Assembly: GCA_013824115.1 (NCBI GenBank)
Contig: PNNG01000001.1
Location: 1-64,000, forward strand
Length of the DNA stretch: 64,000 nucleotides
Direction: 5' to 3'
Source: Sphingobacteriaceae bacterium
GTDB taxonomy: Bacteria > Bacteroidota > Bacteroidia > UBA7662
Shown here: positions 32,925 to 41,486 of the stretch, in pieces
Layout of the letters: each line of letters starts with the position of its first letter
Position numbering within the stretch: position 1 is the first letter of the stretch
The notes under the pieces: generated by a model
Seen by the model: the letters and a program-made list of their open reading frames with translations, nothing else
Database searches by the model: none
Told to the model about the DNA's origin: nothing
Program-made: the position numbers and the translations under genes

Positions 32925-33581
32925 ATGAAGACCCGCTGTGCATCAGCTTTGCTGTTTTTGAGCTTGTTGGGGGCGTTTTTCGCTCAGGCACAGCATCAAA
33001 CAAGGCATGCTGTTTATGGCTCGGGTCAGCTGGCTACAGGTAACTATTATGGCCTCGATTTATCGGCCAATTATGTGTTAGACGAACGACATGTTTTTCA
33101 ACTGACATTAGGTTTTTATCAAAGACGGGCACATTCCATTCCAGTCAACTATGAGAGGTCAGGTTTTTCTGTAATGCCCAAATGGTGGCGCGAAGGACCC
33201 TTTGATTTGATGCGGAATATGCAGCTCACCTACGGTCGCATGTTTGTGCTGGAAGAATCGGGTAAGCTGCGGGCCATTTTGTCGGGAGGTTTGGCATTAA
33301 CACGCCTCACCGAGCCAGGTAATTGGAGGGATTATGATGGGCCTTCGGGTGGTTTTGGAGGACAATTTTTACCCCAACCCAATTGGGATTACGATTATTT
33401 GTCGAATAACAGGATCAGTTTAGTCTTTAATCCGCGCATTGAGTTTGCTTTTGTACGTTTTTATGGATTTACGCTATCTCCTTTGATTGTCGTTAACAGC
33501 GAGCGTACACTCATCAATGTGGGTGTTGGGCATGTGATAGGCTTAGTGCGAAAAAAAACGTTCTTCAATTCAACACAATGA
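32925..33581 (+). CDS. Hypothetical outer-membrane beta-barrel protein (paralogue 1)
   Basis: A 218-aa exported protein (signal ending FAQAQ) with alternating hydrophobic strands of a small barrel. It shares a layout with the next gene: YGSGQLATGNYYGLDLS near the N-terminus, then a variable loop, GRMFVLEESGKLRAILSGGLAL, and RISLVFNPRIEFAFVRFYGFTLSPL near the end. The family is not recognised. The stop overlaps the next start as ATGA. Confidence 0.75.
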   Translation: MKTRCASALLFLSLLGAFFAQAQHQTRHAVYGSGQLATGNYYGLDLSANYVLDERHVFQLTLGFYQRRAHSIPVNYERSGFSVMPKWWREGPFDLMRNMQLTYGRMFVLEESGKLRAILSGGLALTRLTEPGNWRDYDGPSGGFGGQFLPQPNWDYDYLSNNRISLVFNPRIEFAFVRFYGFTLSPLIVVNSERTLINVGVGHVIGLVRKKTFFNSTQ

Positions 33582-34225
33582 GCAGACAAATTTTTCTATT
33601 GAAATGGGTGGCTTTGTTGGTTTTTATTTGCCCAACCAGTCAAGTAGCCGCTCAAACTAGCGAGTCAAGCTTGGCTTATGGGTCTTTGGAAGGTAATTTT
33701 GGAACCTACCGAGGATTGAGCATGCAACTCCATTTTGTGAGCCCAAAGCGGTATTCGGTTGCGTTTGGTTTTACTTCTTCGAAACGCGATACATGGATTC
33801 CATCTGATTATCGAGATGGCTTTTCCATGCCTCTTGATCATGATGGTATGGGCTTTCGGAATGACCCCATCGACTTCCATAGCCATGTGCACTTATTGGC
33901 TGGCAGGGTTATTCAGTTGACTAAAAGCGGTTTATTTCGCCTAAACGTGATGTCGGGCCTGGGTTTAGGGATTTTTAGGGATGTGGAAAATTGGAGACCT
34001 TATATACCCGAGGATGGGTTTCTGGCGAATCCGTATGCGATTTTGGCTTCCAATTATAACTACGATTTTAAATATCGTCTAAGCCCGTCATTGATGGTTC
34101 AACCTAAGTTGGAAATGGTTATCCACGAAAACTTCGGACTTTCTCTTTCTCCTTTGGCACAATTCAACTTCTATCGCAGTTATTATGGCTTTACCGTGGG
34201 AGTTATTGCAGGTAGATTGCGATGA
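33578..34225 (+). CDS. Hypothetical outer-membrane beta-barrel protein (paralogue 2)
   Basis: A 215-aa exported protein (signal peptide ending QVAAQ), translationally coupled to the preceding gene. It repeats the same plan: YGSLEGNFGTYRGLSMQL, then GRVIQLTKSGLFRLNVMSGLGL, NYNYDFKYRLSPSLMVQPKLE and YYGFTVGVIAGRLR. The pair arose by duplication and has diverged strongly, so the two may form a hetero-oligomer or hold different ligands. Function unknown. Confidence 0.75.
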   Translation: MSRQIFLLKWVALLVFICPTSQVAAQTSESSLAYGSLEGNFGTYRGLSMQLHFVSPKRYSVAFGFTSSKRDTWIPSDYRDGFSMPLDHDGMGFRNDPIDFHSHVHLLAGRVIQLTKSGLFRLNVMSGLGLGIFRDVENWRPYIPEDGFLANPYAILASNYNYDFKYRLSPSLMVQPKLEMVIHENFGLSLSPLAQFNFYRSYYGFTVGVIAGRLR

Positions 34226-34338
34226 CAATGTGTAAGCTCTTGGTCGTAGCTAAGTATAGAATGCGGCAATGGGCATAAGATTGCCTCTAATAGTGACTCA
34301 ATAGAGTTGCTTGCCCAAGAATAGAAGAGGCTGCTACT

Positions 34339-36099
34339 TTAGGGTTTCGGTTGCAAATGCAGCTCTTTCCACTGAATGGCATCAATCGGCCCTGGCGCAT
34401 CAATCATTACATCTCGGCCAGCATTGTTTTTAGGGAAGGCGATAAAATCGCGGATACTTTCACTGCCACCAAAAAGCGCGCACAAGCGGTCGAAACCAAA
34501 GGCAATGCCACCATGGGGAGGTGCCCCAAATTCGAAAGCATTCAACAAGAAGCCGAATTTTTCTTCCGCCTCGGCTGGCGTGAAACCAAGCACTTCAAAC
34601 ATCTTGGCCTGGGTAGCTCGGTCGTGGATACGGATAGAGCCTCCTCCAATTTCGTTGCCATTGAGCACCATGTCATAGGCATTGGCCTTGATGCTTCCTG
34701 GGTCGGTAGCGAGTTTGTGCAAATCTTCGGGACGAGGTGCGGTAAAAGGGTGGTGCATGGCCAGCCAGCGGTTGGCATCGGCATCCCACTCAAGCAAGGG
34801 GAAGTCGAGCACCCAAAGTGCTTTATACTCATCGGCTTTGCGTAAGCCCATGCGGTTGCCCAATTCGAGGCGCAATTCAGAAGCAGCTTTGAGTGTAAGT
34901 GCCGCATCGCCTGCCACAATCAACAACAAATCACCAGCTTTCAAAGCTGCCTGTTTTGCCCAGGCAGCCAATACTTCCGGACCATAAAATTTGTCAACGC
35001 TCGATTTAAAGCTCCCATCGGCCTCAACTCGTACCCAAACCATGCCCTTCATGCCTATTTGTGGGCGTTTCACCCATTCGGTAAGCTCGTCGAGTTGTTT
35101 GCGGGTGTATTCGGCAGCACCTTTAACGGGCACACCAATCACGGCAGCGGCACTGTCGAAAACCACAAAATTAGCCCCCGAGGTAAGTTCGTTTCCATAA
35201 CCTTTGAGGTGTGCGAGCTGCATGCCAAAGCGGATATCGGGCTTGTCGTTGCCATAAAGTCGCATGGCATCGTCGTACGATATGCGGATGATTTCACCAA
35301 TATCCAAGCCCTTTACTTCGGTGAACAAGCTACGCACCATGCCTTCAAAGGTGCTGAGAATGTCTTCGCGCTCTACAAAAGCCATCTCGCAGTCTATTTG
35401 GGTGAATTCGGGCTGGCGATCGGCGCGCAAATCTTCATCACGGAAACACTTTACAATTTGGAAATAGCGATCGAAACCGCCCACCATCAATAATTGCTTG
35501 AAGGTTTGAGGCGATTGTGGTAAGGCATAAAACTCGCCAGCATGCAAGCGCGATGGAACCACAAAATCGCGGGCACCTTCGGGTGTGCTTTTAATCAATA
35601 CGGGTGTTTCTACTTCCAGAAAGCCTTGTGCGTCGAGGTAGCGCCGAACGGCTTGGGCCATCCGGTGGCGCAATTCGAGCTTGGCACGTACTGGATTGCG
35701 GCGCAAATCGAGGTAACGGTATTGCATGCGCAAATCGTCGCCTCCATCGGTTTCGTCATCAATCAAAAAGGGAGGGAGCTTGGCAGGGTTCAAGAGGCTT
35801 ACCGCTTCTAACCGAATTTCAATATCTCCCGTAGCCATTTTGTCGTTCTTGGCATAACGTTCTACTACAGCTCCAGAAGCGCTGAGCACAAATTCGCGGC
35901 CCAGTTTCCGGAGTTGTTCGAGTACTTCGGGTGCGGTTTTTCCTTCCTCAGCCATCAATTGGGTGATGCCATAGCGGTCGCGTAAATCGACCCACAACAT
36001 GCCGCCTTTATCGCGCACTTTGCTCACCCATCCGCAGAGGGTAACTGTTTGACCAACATGAGAAATCCGCAATTCGCCGCAAGTATGGGTACGCAACAT
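34339..36099 (-). CDS. aspS: Aspartyl-tRNA synthetase
   Basis: A 586-aa class IIb aminoacyl-tRNA synthetase. The N-terminal OB-fold binds the tRNA anticodon ([21 protein letters not shown]). Motif 2 is [18 protein letters not shown] and motif 3 [28 protein letters not shown] marks the bacterial AspRS with its GAD insertion (about residues 290-420). Length is that of the bacterial type. I cannot tell whether it also charges tRNA-Asn. Confidence 0.97.
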   Translation of the reverse strand: MLRTHTCGELRISHVGQTVTLCGWVSKVRDKGGMLWVDLRDRYGITQLMAEEGKTAPEVLEQLRKLGREFVLSASGAVVERYAKNDKMATGDIEIRLEAVSLLNPAKLPPFLIDDETDGGDDLRMQYRYLDLRRNPVRAKLELRHRMAQAVRRYLDAQGFLEVETPVLIKSTPEGARDFVVPSRLHAGEFYALPQSPQTFKQLLMVGGFDRYFQIVKCFRDEDLRADRQPEFTQIDCEMAFVEREDILSTFEGMVRSLFTEVKGLDIGEIIRISYDDAMRLYGNDKPDIRFGMQLAHLKGYGNELTSGANFVVFDSAAAVIGVPVKGAAEYTRKQLDELTEWVKRPQIGMKGMVWVRVEADGSFKSSVDKFYGPEVLAAWAKQAALKAGDLLLIVAGDAALTLKAASELRLELGNRMGLRKADEYKALWVLDFPLLEWDADANRWLAMHHPFTAPRPEDLHKLATDPGSIKANAYDMVLNGNEIGGGSIRIHDRATQAKMFEVLGFTPAEAEEKFGFLLNAFEFGAPPHGGIAFGFDRLCALFGGSESIRDFIAFPKNNAGRDVMIDAPGPIDAIQWKELHLQPKP

Positions 36100-36117
36100 A
36101 TTTTTTTCTTAGAAGCG

Positions 36118-36125
36118 CAAAATTA
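36118..36125 (-). promoter_or_regulatory. -7 promoter box of aspS
   Basis: On the minus strand TAATTTTG, an exact TAnnTTTG match, lies 18 bp before the aspS ATG. Confidence 0.55.
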
Positions 36126-36196
36126 AACAAAGCCATGGGCTTCTGTTGGCCGATGGACTTGTTTTTTCATGAACGCTGCGCGACGGGCAGTGAAAA

Positions 36197-36640
36197 TTAT
36201 TGCAATCCCGACTCAAATCCGAGAATCGCTTGGCGATAGGCCTCGGGAAGGGGCACTGTTTGGTCGTTTCGGTAGTCATAGGCCACCAACACAGCGCTGG
36301 CAAAAGTGATGATTTTAGGTCCTTCTTTGGTTTCTTTTTCTACCAGGTATTCCATCTCAAAGCTCTTGCTTCCCAAGCGGGAGCTGCGCATGTGGATTTT
36401 AGCTTTGTCGCGTGGGAACAAGGGGGCCAAGTAGTGAATCGTATTGCTGGCCAGTATCATGCCCAACGCGTCCCAATCCCACTTCACTACTTCCCTGAAA
36501 TAATCGATACGCGCTTGTTCAAAATAGCTGAGGTAAACCGCATTGTTGACGTGTTGGAGAGCGTCAATATCAGCCCAACGGATATGGACGGGACTGTTGA
36601 AAGCAAATAGGCTGGTATCGGGCAGTTGAATGGCAGGCAT
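36197..36640 (-). CDS. Acyl-CoA thioesterase, 4HBT hotdog family
   Basis: A 147-aa single-hotdog protein. The motif WADIDALQHVNNAVYLSYFEQ (quoted here for its Asp-Xaa-Xaa-Xaa-His-Val-Asn core) is that of the 4-hydroxybenzoyl-CoA thioesterase / YbgC group, with Asp as the catalytic residue. The ATG at 36638-36640 gives the normal length; a further 26 upstream codons look non-coding. It probably hydrolyses acyl-CoA in the cytosol; chain length unknown. Confidence 0.88.
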   Translation of the reverse strand: MPAIQLPDTSLFAFNSPVHIRWADIDALQHVNNAVYLSYFEQARIDYFREVVKWDWDALGMILASNTIHYLAPLFPRDKAKIHMRSSRLGSKSFEMEYLVEKETKEGPKIITFASAVLVAYDYRNDQTVPLPEAYRQAILGFESGLQ

Positions 36641-36721
36641 ACTTGAGAATTGTGGTTCGAAATTACAGCTTTGTGTGGCACAATAGTGAAAAAGCCTGCA
36701 CCAAGGTTGCAAAAGCACCTA

Positions 36722-36750
36722 TTTGCAATACCTACTTCAAGGTATTTTTG
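36722..36750 (+). promoter_or_regulatory. Promoter of the response-regulator gene
   Basis: TTTG (36722-36725), a 17-bp spacer and TATTTTTG (36743-36750) match both Bacteroidota promoter elements exactly. The leader would be about 75 nt. Confidence 0.6.
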
Positions 36751-36829
36751 AACAAAAATTGCTTTGCTGAGGCGAACTTTCTTATCTTAGCACATGGTCT
36801 CCAATAGGAGATGAAGCAAAAAAGGTTGA

Positions 36830-37225
36830 ATGAGAGTATTGATAGTTGATGATGATCCAATTCTGATTATGGTATGTAGTCGCTTGATGAAGATTACAGG
36901 ATTTTCAGAAGAGGTGGTGTCTGCACGCGAAGGAAGAGAAGCTTTGCAAGTTCTAGAAGGCATTTTTACCAATTCGCCAAGCCAGTTGCCAGAGGTTATC
37001 TTGCTCGATATCAACATGCCCGTAATGAACGGGTGGGAGTTTTTGGAGGATTTCAAACGCTTGTCAACCCGTTTTTCGAAGGAGATTCCTGTTTTCATGC
37101 TGAGCTCTACCATCGACCAAGCCGATTTTGACAAGGCCAAAACCTACCCGGTAATCAAAGGCTTCTACAGCAAGCCGTTAACCAAGGAAAATCTGGAGGC
37201 CATCAAGGCTACCATAACTGCTTGA
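36830..37225 (+). CDS. Single-domain response regulator
   Basis: A 131-aa CheY-like receiver domain with no output domain. Acidic pocket D7-D9 (VDDDP), phosphoacceptor Asp in LLDINMPVMNG, switch Ser in MLSST and Lys in SKPLT are all present. It presumably passes phosphate or binds another protein. No histidine kinase is nearby. It lies 45 bp upstream of rbfA, which has its own promoter. Confidence 0.93.
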   Translation: MRVLIVDDDPILIMVCSRLMKITGFSEEVVSAREGREALQVLEGIFTNSPSQLPEVILLDINMPVMNGWEFLEDFKRLSTRFSKEIPVFMLSSTIDQADFDKAKTYPVIKGFYSKPLTKENLEAIKATITA

Positions 37226-37235
37226 TGCTATTGCC

Positions 37236-37266
37236 TTTGCAGTGCGGTTATTTACCCCTATTTTTG
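37236..37266 (+). promoter_or_regulatory. Consensus promoter of rbfA
   Basis: TTTG (37236-37239), exactly 19 bp, then TATTTTTG (37259-37266): a perfect match to both elements. The box ends 4 bp before the ATG at 37271, predicting a leaderless transcript. Confidence 0.75.
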
Positions 37267-37270
37267 AGGC

Positions 37271-37615
37271 ATGAATGAAAGCAAGCGGCAATTGCGTGTC
37301 GCCAAACTGATTCAACAAGAAATTGCTGAATTACTACAACGTGAATTACCCGGGCTTATCGCTGGTTCTATGGTTACCATTACCAAAGTACGAGTGACTC
37401 CTGATTTGTCGTTGGCCCGCTACTATGTAAGCATCATGGGCGCTCAGAAACACAACGTGGTGGATCGCCTGAATGATGCCCGTGCAGAAGTGCGCTTAAA
37501 ACTGGGTCAACGCCTTCGTCATCAATTGCGTATTGTGCCGCAGTTGGAATGTTACCTCGACGATTCATTGGATTATATCGACAATATCGACCGTTTGTTG
37601 AACGGAGAGGCCTGA
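37271..37615 (+). CDS. rbfA: Ribosome-binding factor A
   Basis: A 114-aa KH-type protein needed for late 30S maturation and 16S 5'-end processing. It shows the N-terminal RVAKLIQQEIAELLQREL, TITKVRVTPDLSLARYYVSI and the C-terminal LRHQLRIVPQLECYLDDSLDY that characterise RbfA. Normal length. A methyltransferase gene begins 13 bp after its stop. Confidence 0.95.
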   Translation: MNESKRQLRVAKLIQQEIAELLQRELPGLIAGSMVTITKVRVTPDLSLARYYVSIMGAQKHNVVDRLNDARAEVRLKLGQRLRHQLRIVPQLECYLDDSLDYIDNIDRLLNGEA

Positions 37616-37628
37616 AGGCCAACAGCCC

Positions 37629-38438
37629 ATGCAGCACGACGAATTAAGAAAAACCTTATCCGATATATTTAGAAATCGCCCTCATTTCAGGTCGGTATTC
37701 TATGTATTAATCGACATTCTGATTGTGAGTTTTTGGCACATCAGAAGGGGCATATTGTCGTTTGCCAGAGGGCATGAAGGTCCGGTTCACGTACTCGATG
37801 CAGGTACGGGCTTGGGTCAATACGTATACTATCTTACCCGCAATTTTCCCGATTGGAACATCTACGCTACCGACGTCTCGTCCAATGAAATCTGTGAGTG
37901 TAATCGGTATTTCCATCGATTGCAGTTCGAAAGAGTGCTTTTTCGCACCGAAGATTTGCAAGAGCTCAAGCGACAGGATGTGTACGATTTGATTTTGGCA
38001 GTGAATGTGGTAGAGTACATTGAAAACGATCGCTTGGTCATGCGGAATTTTTACCACGCCTTGAAGCCGGGTGGCATGCTGTTGATGTCGATGCAATCGG
38101 ATAAATCGAAAGTGATTCAGCCCAACTTTACCAACAAACTTTTGGGGAATAAAGAAGTCAGTCACCGTTACAACAACCTGGAAATTAAAAAGATGCTCCG
38201 CGAAATGGGTTATAAGCACATCAAGGCGCATTACGCTTACGGCACTTCGGGACGTATTTCTACGCTTTTGGGTGTAAGTTTTCCCAAGTACTTACTGAGG
38301 CGTAGTAAAGGTTATCTCTATTTTTTGCCCCTTTATTATCTCCTCTGCTACCCCCTTATCTTTGTACTCAATAGCATCGATGCTTATTTTGTACACTTGA
38401 GTGGAAGCGAATTGGTGGTAAGAGCTTACAAGGAATAA
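37629..38438 (+). CDS. Class I SAM-dependent methyltransferase with C-terminal hydrophobic segment
   Basis: A 269-aa protein. Motif I is VLDAGTGLGQY, followed by an acidic strand end (IYATDVS) and LILAVNVVEYIENDRLVMRNF plus LKPGGMLLMS, all class I SAM methyltransferase features. An unusual hydrophobic run (about residues 228-250, LYFLPLYYLLCYPLIFVL) near the end suggests membrane association, so the substrate could be a lipid or quinone-like molecule. Position between rbfA and an FtsX-like permease suggests co-transcription; the substrate is unknown. Confidence 0.85.
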   Translation: MQHDELRKTLSDIFRNRPHFRSVFYVLIDILIVSFWHIRRGILSFARGHEGPVHVLDAGTGLGQYVYYLTRNFPDWNIYATDVSSNEICECNRYFHRLQFERVLFRTEDLQELKRQDVYDLILAVNVVEYIENDRLVMRNFYHALKPGGMLLMSMQSDKSKVIQPNFTNKLLGNKEVSHRYNNLEIKKMLREMGYKHIKAHYAYGTSGRISTLLGVSFPKYLLRRSKGYLYFLPLYYLLCYPLIFVLNSIDAYFVHLSGSELVVRAYKE

Positions 38439-38447
38439 TCGTTTAAC

Positions 38448-39680
38448 ATGCTCAGGTTTATACTTTTTCGCTACCTGATTGCCAAAAAGCGATCGAATTT
38501 CATCAATCTCATTACAGGCATTTCCTTTTTAGGCGTATGGGTAGGTACTGCTGCTTTGGTGGTGGTATTGAGCGTTTACAATGGTTTAGAGGGCTTGACA
38601 GAAAGCCTCTACAGCAAGTTCAATCCCGATTTGCGCGTCCGCCCGTCCTCTGGAAAGCTGTTGGATGCATCAGCGTTGCGCGCATTTTTAGTGGAACAGC
38701 AAGAAGTGCAAGCCGTTTCGTTCACCCTCGAAGAAAATGCTTTGATCCGTTATGGCGATCGCGAGGTGGTGGGCGTGTTGAAGGGGGTTGATGATGGGTT
38801 TGATGAGGTTACTGGATTAGCAGCATCGATGATGCGTGGAGAGTACGTGTTGAGAGATGGGTTTGGATTGCCTTATGCCTTGGTGGGTGCGGGGATGGGT
38901 TACGAGTTGCAGGTGTCGCTCAACGACTTCAGACGAGGGCTCGATGTTTACATGCCCCGAAGGGGTGCTAAACTAAATCTCCTGCAACCCGAATCGGCTT
39001 TTGTGCGCCGGAGTTTGCAGCCAGCCGGCGTATTTGATGTTCAGCCCGAAATTAACCAGCAGTACATGGTGGTACCATTGGTGTTTTTACAAGAATTGCT
39101 GCAGTTAGAGCCCTCGCAAGCGGGAAGCATGGAGGTGCGTTTGAAACCTGGGGTGTCGGCCGAAAAAGTGATGCGCCAATGGCAAACGCAATTGGGGGCT
39201 GCTTATGAGGTAAAAGACCGTTACCGACAAGAAGAGGCTTTGTTCAAGATTTTTAAGTCGGAAAAGTGGTGGACCTTTTTTTTTCTATTGCTCATTGTAT
39301 TGGTGGCTGCCTTAAATCTCATTGGCTCCATGTCGATGCTTGTGATTGAAAAGCAACGCGATATTGCCATTCTGAGTAGTTTAGGCGCAGCACCCAGCCT
39401 CATTTTTCGCTTGTTTTTTGGATTGGGTATGATGATTACGAGTATTGGCATGGGCCTGGGGTTGCTGAGCGGTGCGCTTTTATGCTGGCTACAACAAACC
39501 TATGGTTTTGTGGAGTTTGCAGGCCAAGGCAGCTTTGTGGTGAGTGCTTACCCCGTTGCCCTGCGAGCGGGTGATTTGCTGTTGACGGCTGTGGGCGTTC
39601 TTCTTATTGGCGCATTGTGCGCTTATTACCCGGCCAAGCGCGCTGCCGGCCAAGGCATAGCAGCCCACTTGCGGGCATAA
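38448..39680 (+). CDS. FtsX/LolC-like ABC transporter permease
   Basis: A 410-aa MacB/FtsX-family membrane protein with one N-terminal helix (about 20-42), a large periplasmic domain (about 43-270) and three C-terminal helices (about 275-300, 320-345, 375-400). The N-terminus FRYLIAKKRSNFINLITGIS and EKQRDIAILSSLGA before the third helix match the LolC/LolE lipoprotein-release permeases. No ABC ATPase gene is adjacent, so the LolD-like partner must be elsewhere. It is last in the rbfA-methyltransferase-permease run. Confidence 0.9.
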   Translation: MLRFILFRYLIAKKRSNFINLITGISFLGVWVGTAALVVVLSVYNGLEGLTESLYSKFNPDLRVRPSSGKLLDASALRAFLVEQQEVQAVSFTLEENALIRYGDREVVGVLKGVDDGFDEVTGLAASMMRGEYVLRDGFGLPYALVGAGMGYELQVSLNDFRRGLDVYMPRRGAKLNLLQPESAFVRRSLQPAGVFDVQPEINQQYMVVPLVFLQELLQLEPSQAGSMEVRLKPGVSAEKVMRQWQTQLGAAYEVKDRYRQEEALFKIFKSEKWWTFFFLLLIVLVAALNLIGSMSMLVIEKQRDIAILSSLGAAPSLIFRLFFGLGMMITSIGMGLGLLSGALLCWLQQTYGFVEFAGQGSFVVSAYPVALRAGDLLLTAVGVLLIGALCAYYPAKRAAGQGIAAHLRA

Positions 39681-39702
39681 AAAAGGCGGCCATTGGCCGC
39701 CT
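39678..39702 (-). terminator. Rho-independent terminator between permease and MORN genes
   Basis: A perfect 8-bp stem AGGCGGCC / GGCCGCCT with an ATT loop. On the minus strand six T residues follow, so it mainly ends the MORN gene; it may also slow the convergent permease transcript. Confidence 0.85.
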
Positions 39703-39722
39703 CGTTAGCTGGTAAGGTAAAT

Positions 39723-40205
39723 TCACTTCGCCTGAGCATTGCTCGATGTTCCTTCGAGTTGCTTGCGTTCGCTCACCTTGCCAAGCTCATCATACATGGC
39801 CCACTCACCTACAGGCGCACCGTTTTTGTACGTTAACTTGTAGCGCAGGTTGCCATCGGTATCCCATACCAACCATTCGCCATCTTTGTTGCCTTTGTAG
39901 AAATGAGCAGTGCTCATGAGTTTTCCTGTTTCGCTGTAGCTCGACCAGCTACCGTGCTTTTGGCCTTCGAGGTAATAGCCTGTTTCGCTGAGCTGCCCAT
40001 TGGCGTGAAAACGATTGATTTTGCCTTCTGCTTTACCATTCACGAAAGCAATTTCAGATGTTTTTAGGCCTTGCTCATCGTAGCTTACTTTGAGGCCTGT
40101 GAAATTTTCAATATTTCCTGTGGCTGGAATAAGCTCCACCCTTTGTGCTTGTGCAACCACCGCTGAAAGCGTAAATGCCAAAATGGCAATCATCATCTTT
40201 TTCAT
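39723..40205 (-). CDS. Exported MORN-repeat (YwqK-like) protein
   Basis: A 160-aa protein with a signal peptide (MKKMMIAILAFTLSAVVAQA). Five or so MORN/YwqK-type units follow, with the pattern FVNGKAEGKINRFHANGQL, YYLEGQKHGSWSSYSETGKL and FYKGNKDGEWLVWDTDGNL. Such repeats form beta-hairpin solenoids and are often binding modules; the ligand is unknown. It has an unusual upstream region: three 11-bp direct repeats, an exact -7 box and a strong AGGAGG ribosome-binding site. Confidence 0.85.
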   Translation of the reverse strand: MKKMMIAILAFTLSAVVAQAQRVELIPATGNIENFTGLKVSYDEQGLKTSEIAFVNGKAEGKINRFHANGQLSETGYYLEGQKHGSWSSYSETGKLMSTAHFYKGNKDGEWLVWDTDGNLRYKLTYKNGAPVGEWAMYDELGKVSERKQLEGTSSNAQAK

Positions 40206-40210
40206 CTTTC

Positions 40211-40216
40211 CCTCCT
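40211..40216 (-). promoter_or_regulatory. Strong Shine-Dalgarno of the MORN gene
   Basis: On the minus strand AGGAGG lies 5 bp before the ATG. Such strong sites are rare in Bacteroidota, where most genes depend on A-rich leaders. Confidence 0.7.
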
Positions 40217-40226
40217 CTTGTTATGT

Positions 40227-40264
40227 CAAAGTTAACGAAATATTAACTGAATGTTAACTAAATG
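40227..40264 (-). promoter_or_regulatory. Promoter with three 11-bp direct repeats upstream of the MORN gene
   Basis: On the plus strand TTAACGAAATA, TTAACTGAATG and TTAACTAAATG follow one another directly (40232-40264). On the minus strand they read CATTTAGTTAA, CATTCAGTTAA, TATTTCGTTAA, and the last runs into an exact -7 box TAACTTTG (40227-40234). No TTTG is present at -33, so an activator bound to the repeats could replace it. Confidence 0.6.
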
Positions 40265-40376
40265 CGTTCTAAAATTTTGAATTTCATTTGAATATTTTAT
40301 AAATGCATGATAATGAGTGGTGTAAATATGTAAAAATACGTGAGGCGGATATAAAAAAAGGCTGTATCTTGTTAAC

Positions 40377-40499
40377 ATGGAGTCGAAATACGGCAAATGG
40401 ACGCGCCGCCTGGGTTGGGCAGGCTTCCTTTTTTTCCTGGTAAAGGGACTAATATGGCTTGCCGTGTTTTACGGCCTGGGTACTTGGCTAGGACTTTAG
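40377..40499 (+). CDS. Small membrane protein of 40 residues
   Basis: An ATG-TAG frame of 40 codons with a basic head (MESKYGKWTRR) and a hydrophobic rest (LGWAGFLFFLVKGLIWLAVF...TWLGL) that would make one membrane helix with a central Lys. The pattern FLFFLxKGLxWL is like small conserved Bacteroidota membrane proteins as I recall them. It lies in an otherwise empty 282-bp gap and overlaps the convergent epimerase gene by 12 bp. Function unknown. Confidence 0.55.
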   Translation: MESKYGKWTRRLGWAGFLFFLVKGLIWLAVFYGLGTWLGL

Positions 40500-41486
40500 C
40501 TCCGATTGACACGCCTGAGCTCCGGCCTTGATGGTGTCGTTCCAAGGCGTATAGCTGAAATGGGGAAGGGCTTCCAAAATGGCCGTGCCTCCAAACATCC
40601 GCTTGCGATAGGCCGATTGAACGGTTTCTTTGGTAATGAATGCTGGTTTGCCTGCAAAGCGCGACCACCAGGCATTGAGTCGCCAACCCACTTCTGCTAA
40701 AAAACGTGGAGGCAAAATGCGGGGTGCGCTTACTTGCAATGCCTCGGCCATTTGACCAAAGAGCATTTGATATGGCAAATTAACCGCGTTTAAAACCCAT
40801 CGCCTATTGACTATTTGGGCTTCGTGCAAAGCAATCATGGCGCCAGCCACGTCGCGAACATCCACAAAGCCAGTGCCTCCTGGACTGTAAAACAGCATGC
40901 CTTCGGCAATTTTGCGGAATAGTTGGTTGCTGCCCGATGCCACTTTGCCCGGTCCGAGTATGACCGATGGATTCACCACTATTACTTCCAATCCTTCTTC
41001 CATACCGCGCCAAACTTCATTCTCGGCTTTAAATTTAGATATGGCATAATTGGAGTGACGTTGGTCGGTTTTCCAACTGGCTGTTTCATCGATGACTGCA
41101 TTTGGTTCGGCTGCTTCCCCTAAGGCAGCAATGCTGCTCACGTAAACCAAGCGCTTCACACCCATTTGCAAACACGCATTAACCAAACGGGCAGTGCCGT
41201 GGATATTGGTTTCAAACAATTGGTCGCGGTCGCGCGGGTCATATGAAATGAAAGCAGCAGTGTGAAACACGGTTTCTACCCCTTGAAGGGCATCTTCGAG
41301 GCTCCATATATCCATTAAGTCGCCTTTTACCCAGGTGATTTGTGCAGCGGGTAAATCGGAAAGCTGCCCATGTGTGCCCTGCAATTGGGCATGTCGATAC
41401 ATGGCTTTCACCGGGTAGCCGCGCAATACCAATTGTCGCACGGTGTGTTCGCCTACAAATCCTGTGGCCCCTGTAACTAAAATCAT
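40488..41486 (-). CDS. NAD(P)-dependent epimerase/reductase, extended SDR
   Basis: A 332-aa extended short-chain dehydrogenase close to dihydroflavonol-reductase/HpnA-like proteins. The cofactor motif is TGATGFVGEH, the active site has Ser in YVSSIAALG and YAISK, and FVDVRDVAGAMIALHEA is typical. The substrate is unknown. The start overlaps the anmK stop by 4 bp, placing it last in the radA-hflX-OmpA-anmK operon. Confidence 0.88.
   Translation of the reverse strand: MILVTGATGFVGEHTVRQLVLRGYPVKAMYRHAQLQGTHGQLSDLPAAQITWVKGDLMDIWSLEDALQGVETVFHTAAFISYDPRDRDQLFETNIHGTARLVNACLQMGVKRLVYVSSIAALGEAAEPNAVIDETASWKTDQRHSNYAISKFKAENEVWRGMEEGLEVIVVNPSVILGPGKVASGSNQLFRKIAEGMLFYSPGGTGFVDVRDVAGAMIALHEAQIVNRRWVLNAVNLPYQMLFGQMAEALQVSAPRILPPRFLAEVGWRLNAWWSRFAGKPAFITKETVQSAYRKRMFGGTAILEALPHFSYTPWNDTIKAGAQACQSELKS

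Noticed and set aside
36109-36303. A 64-codon minus-strand frame between aspS and the thioesterase gene
   Set aside because: It overlaps the thioesterase coding sequence in another frame and has no coding signature.
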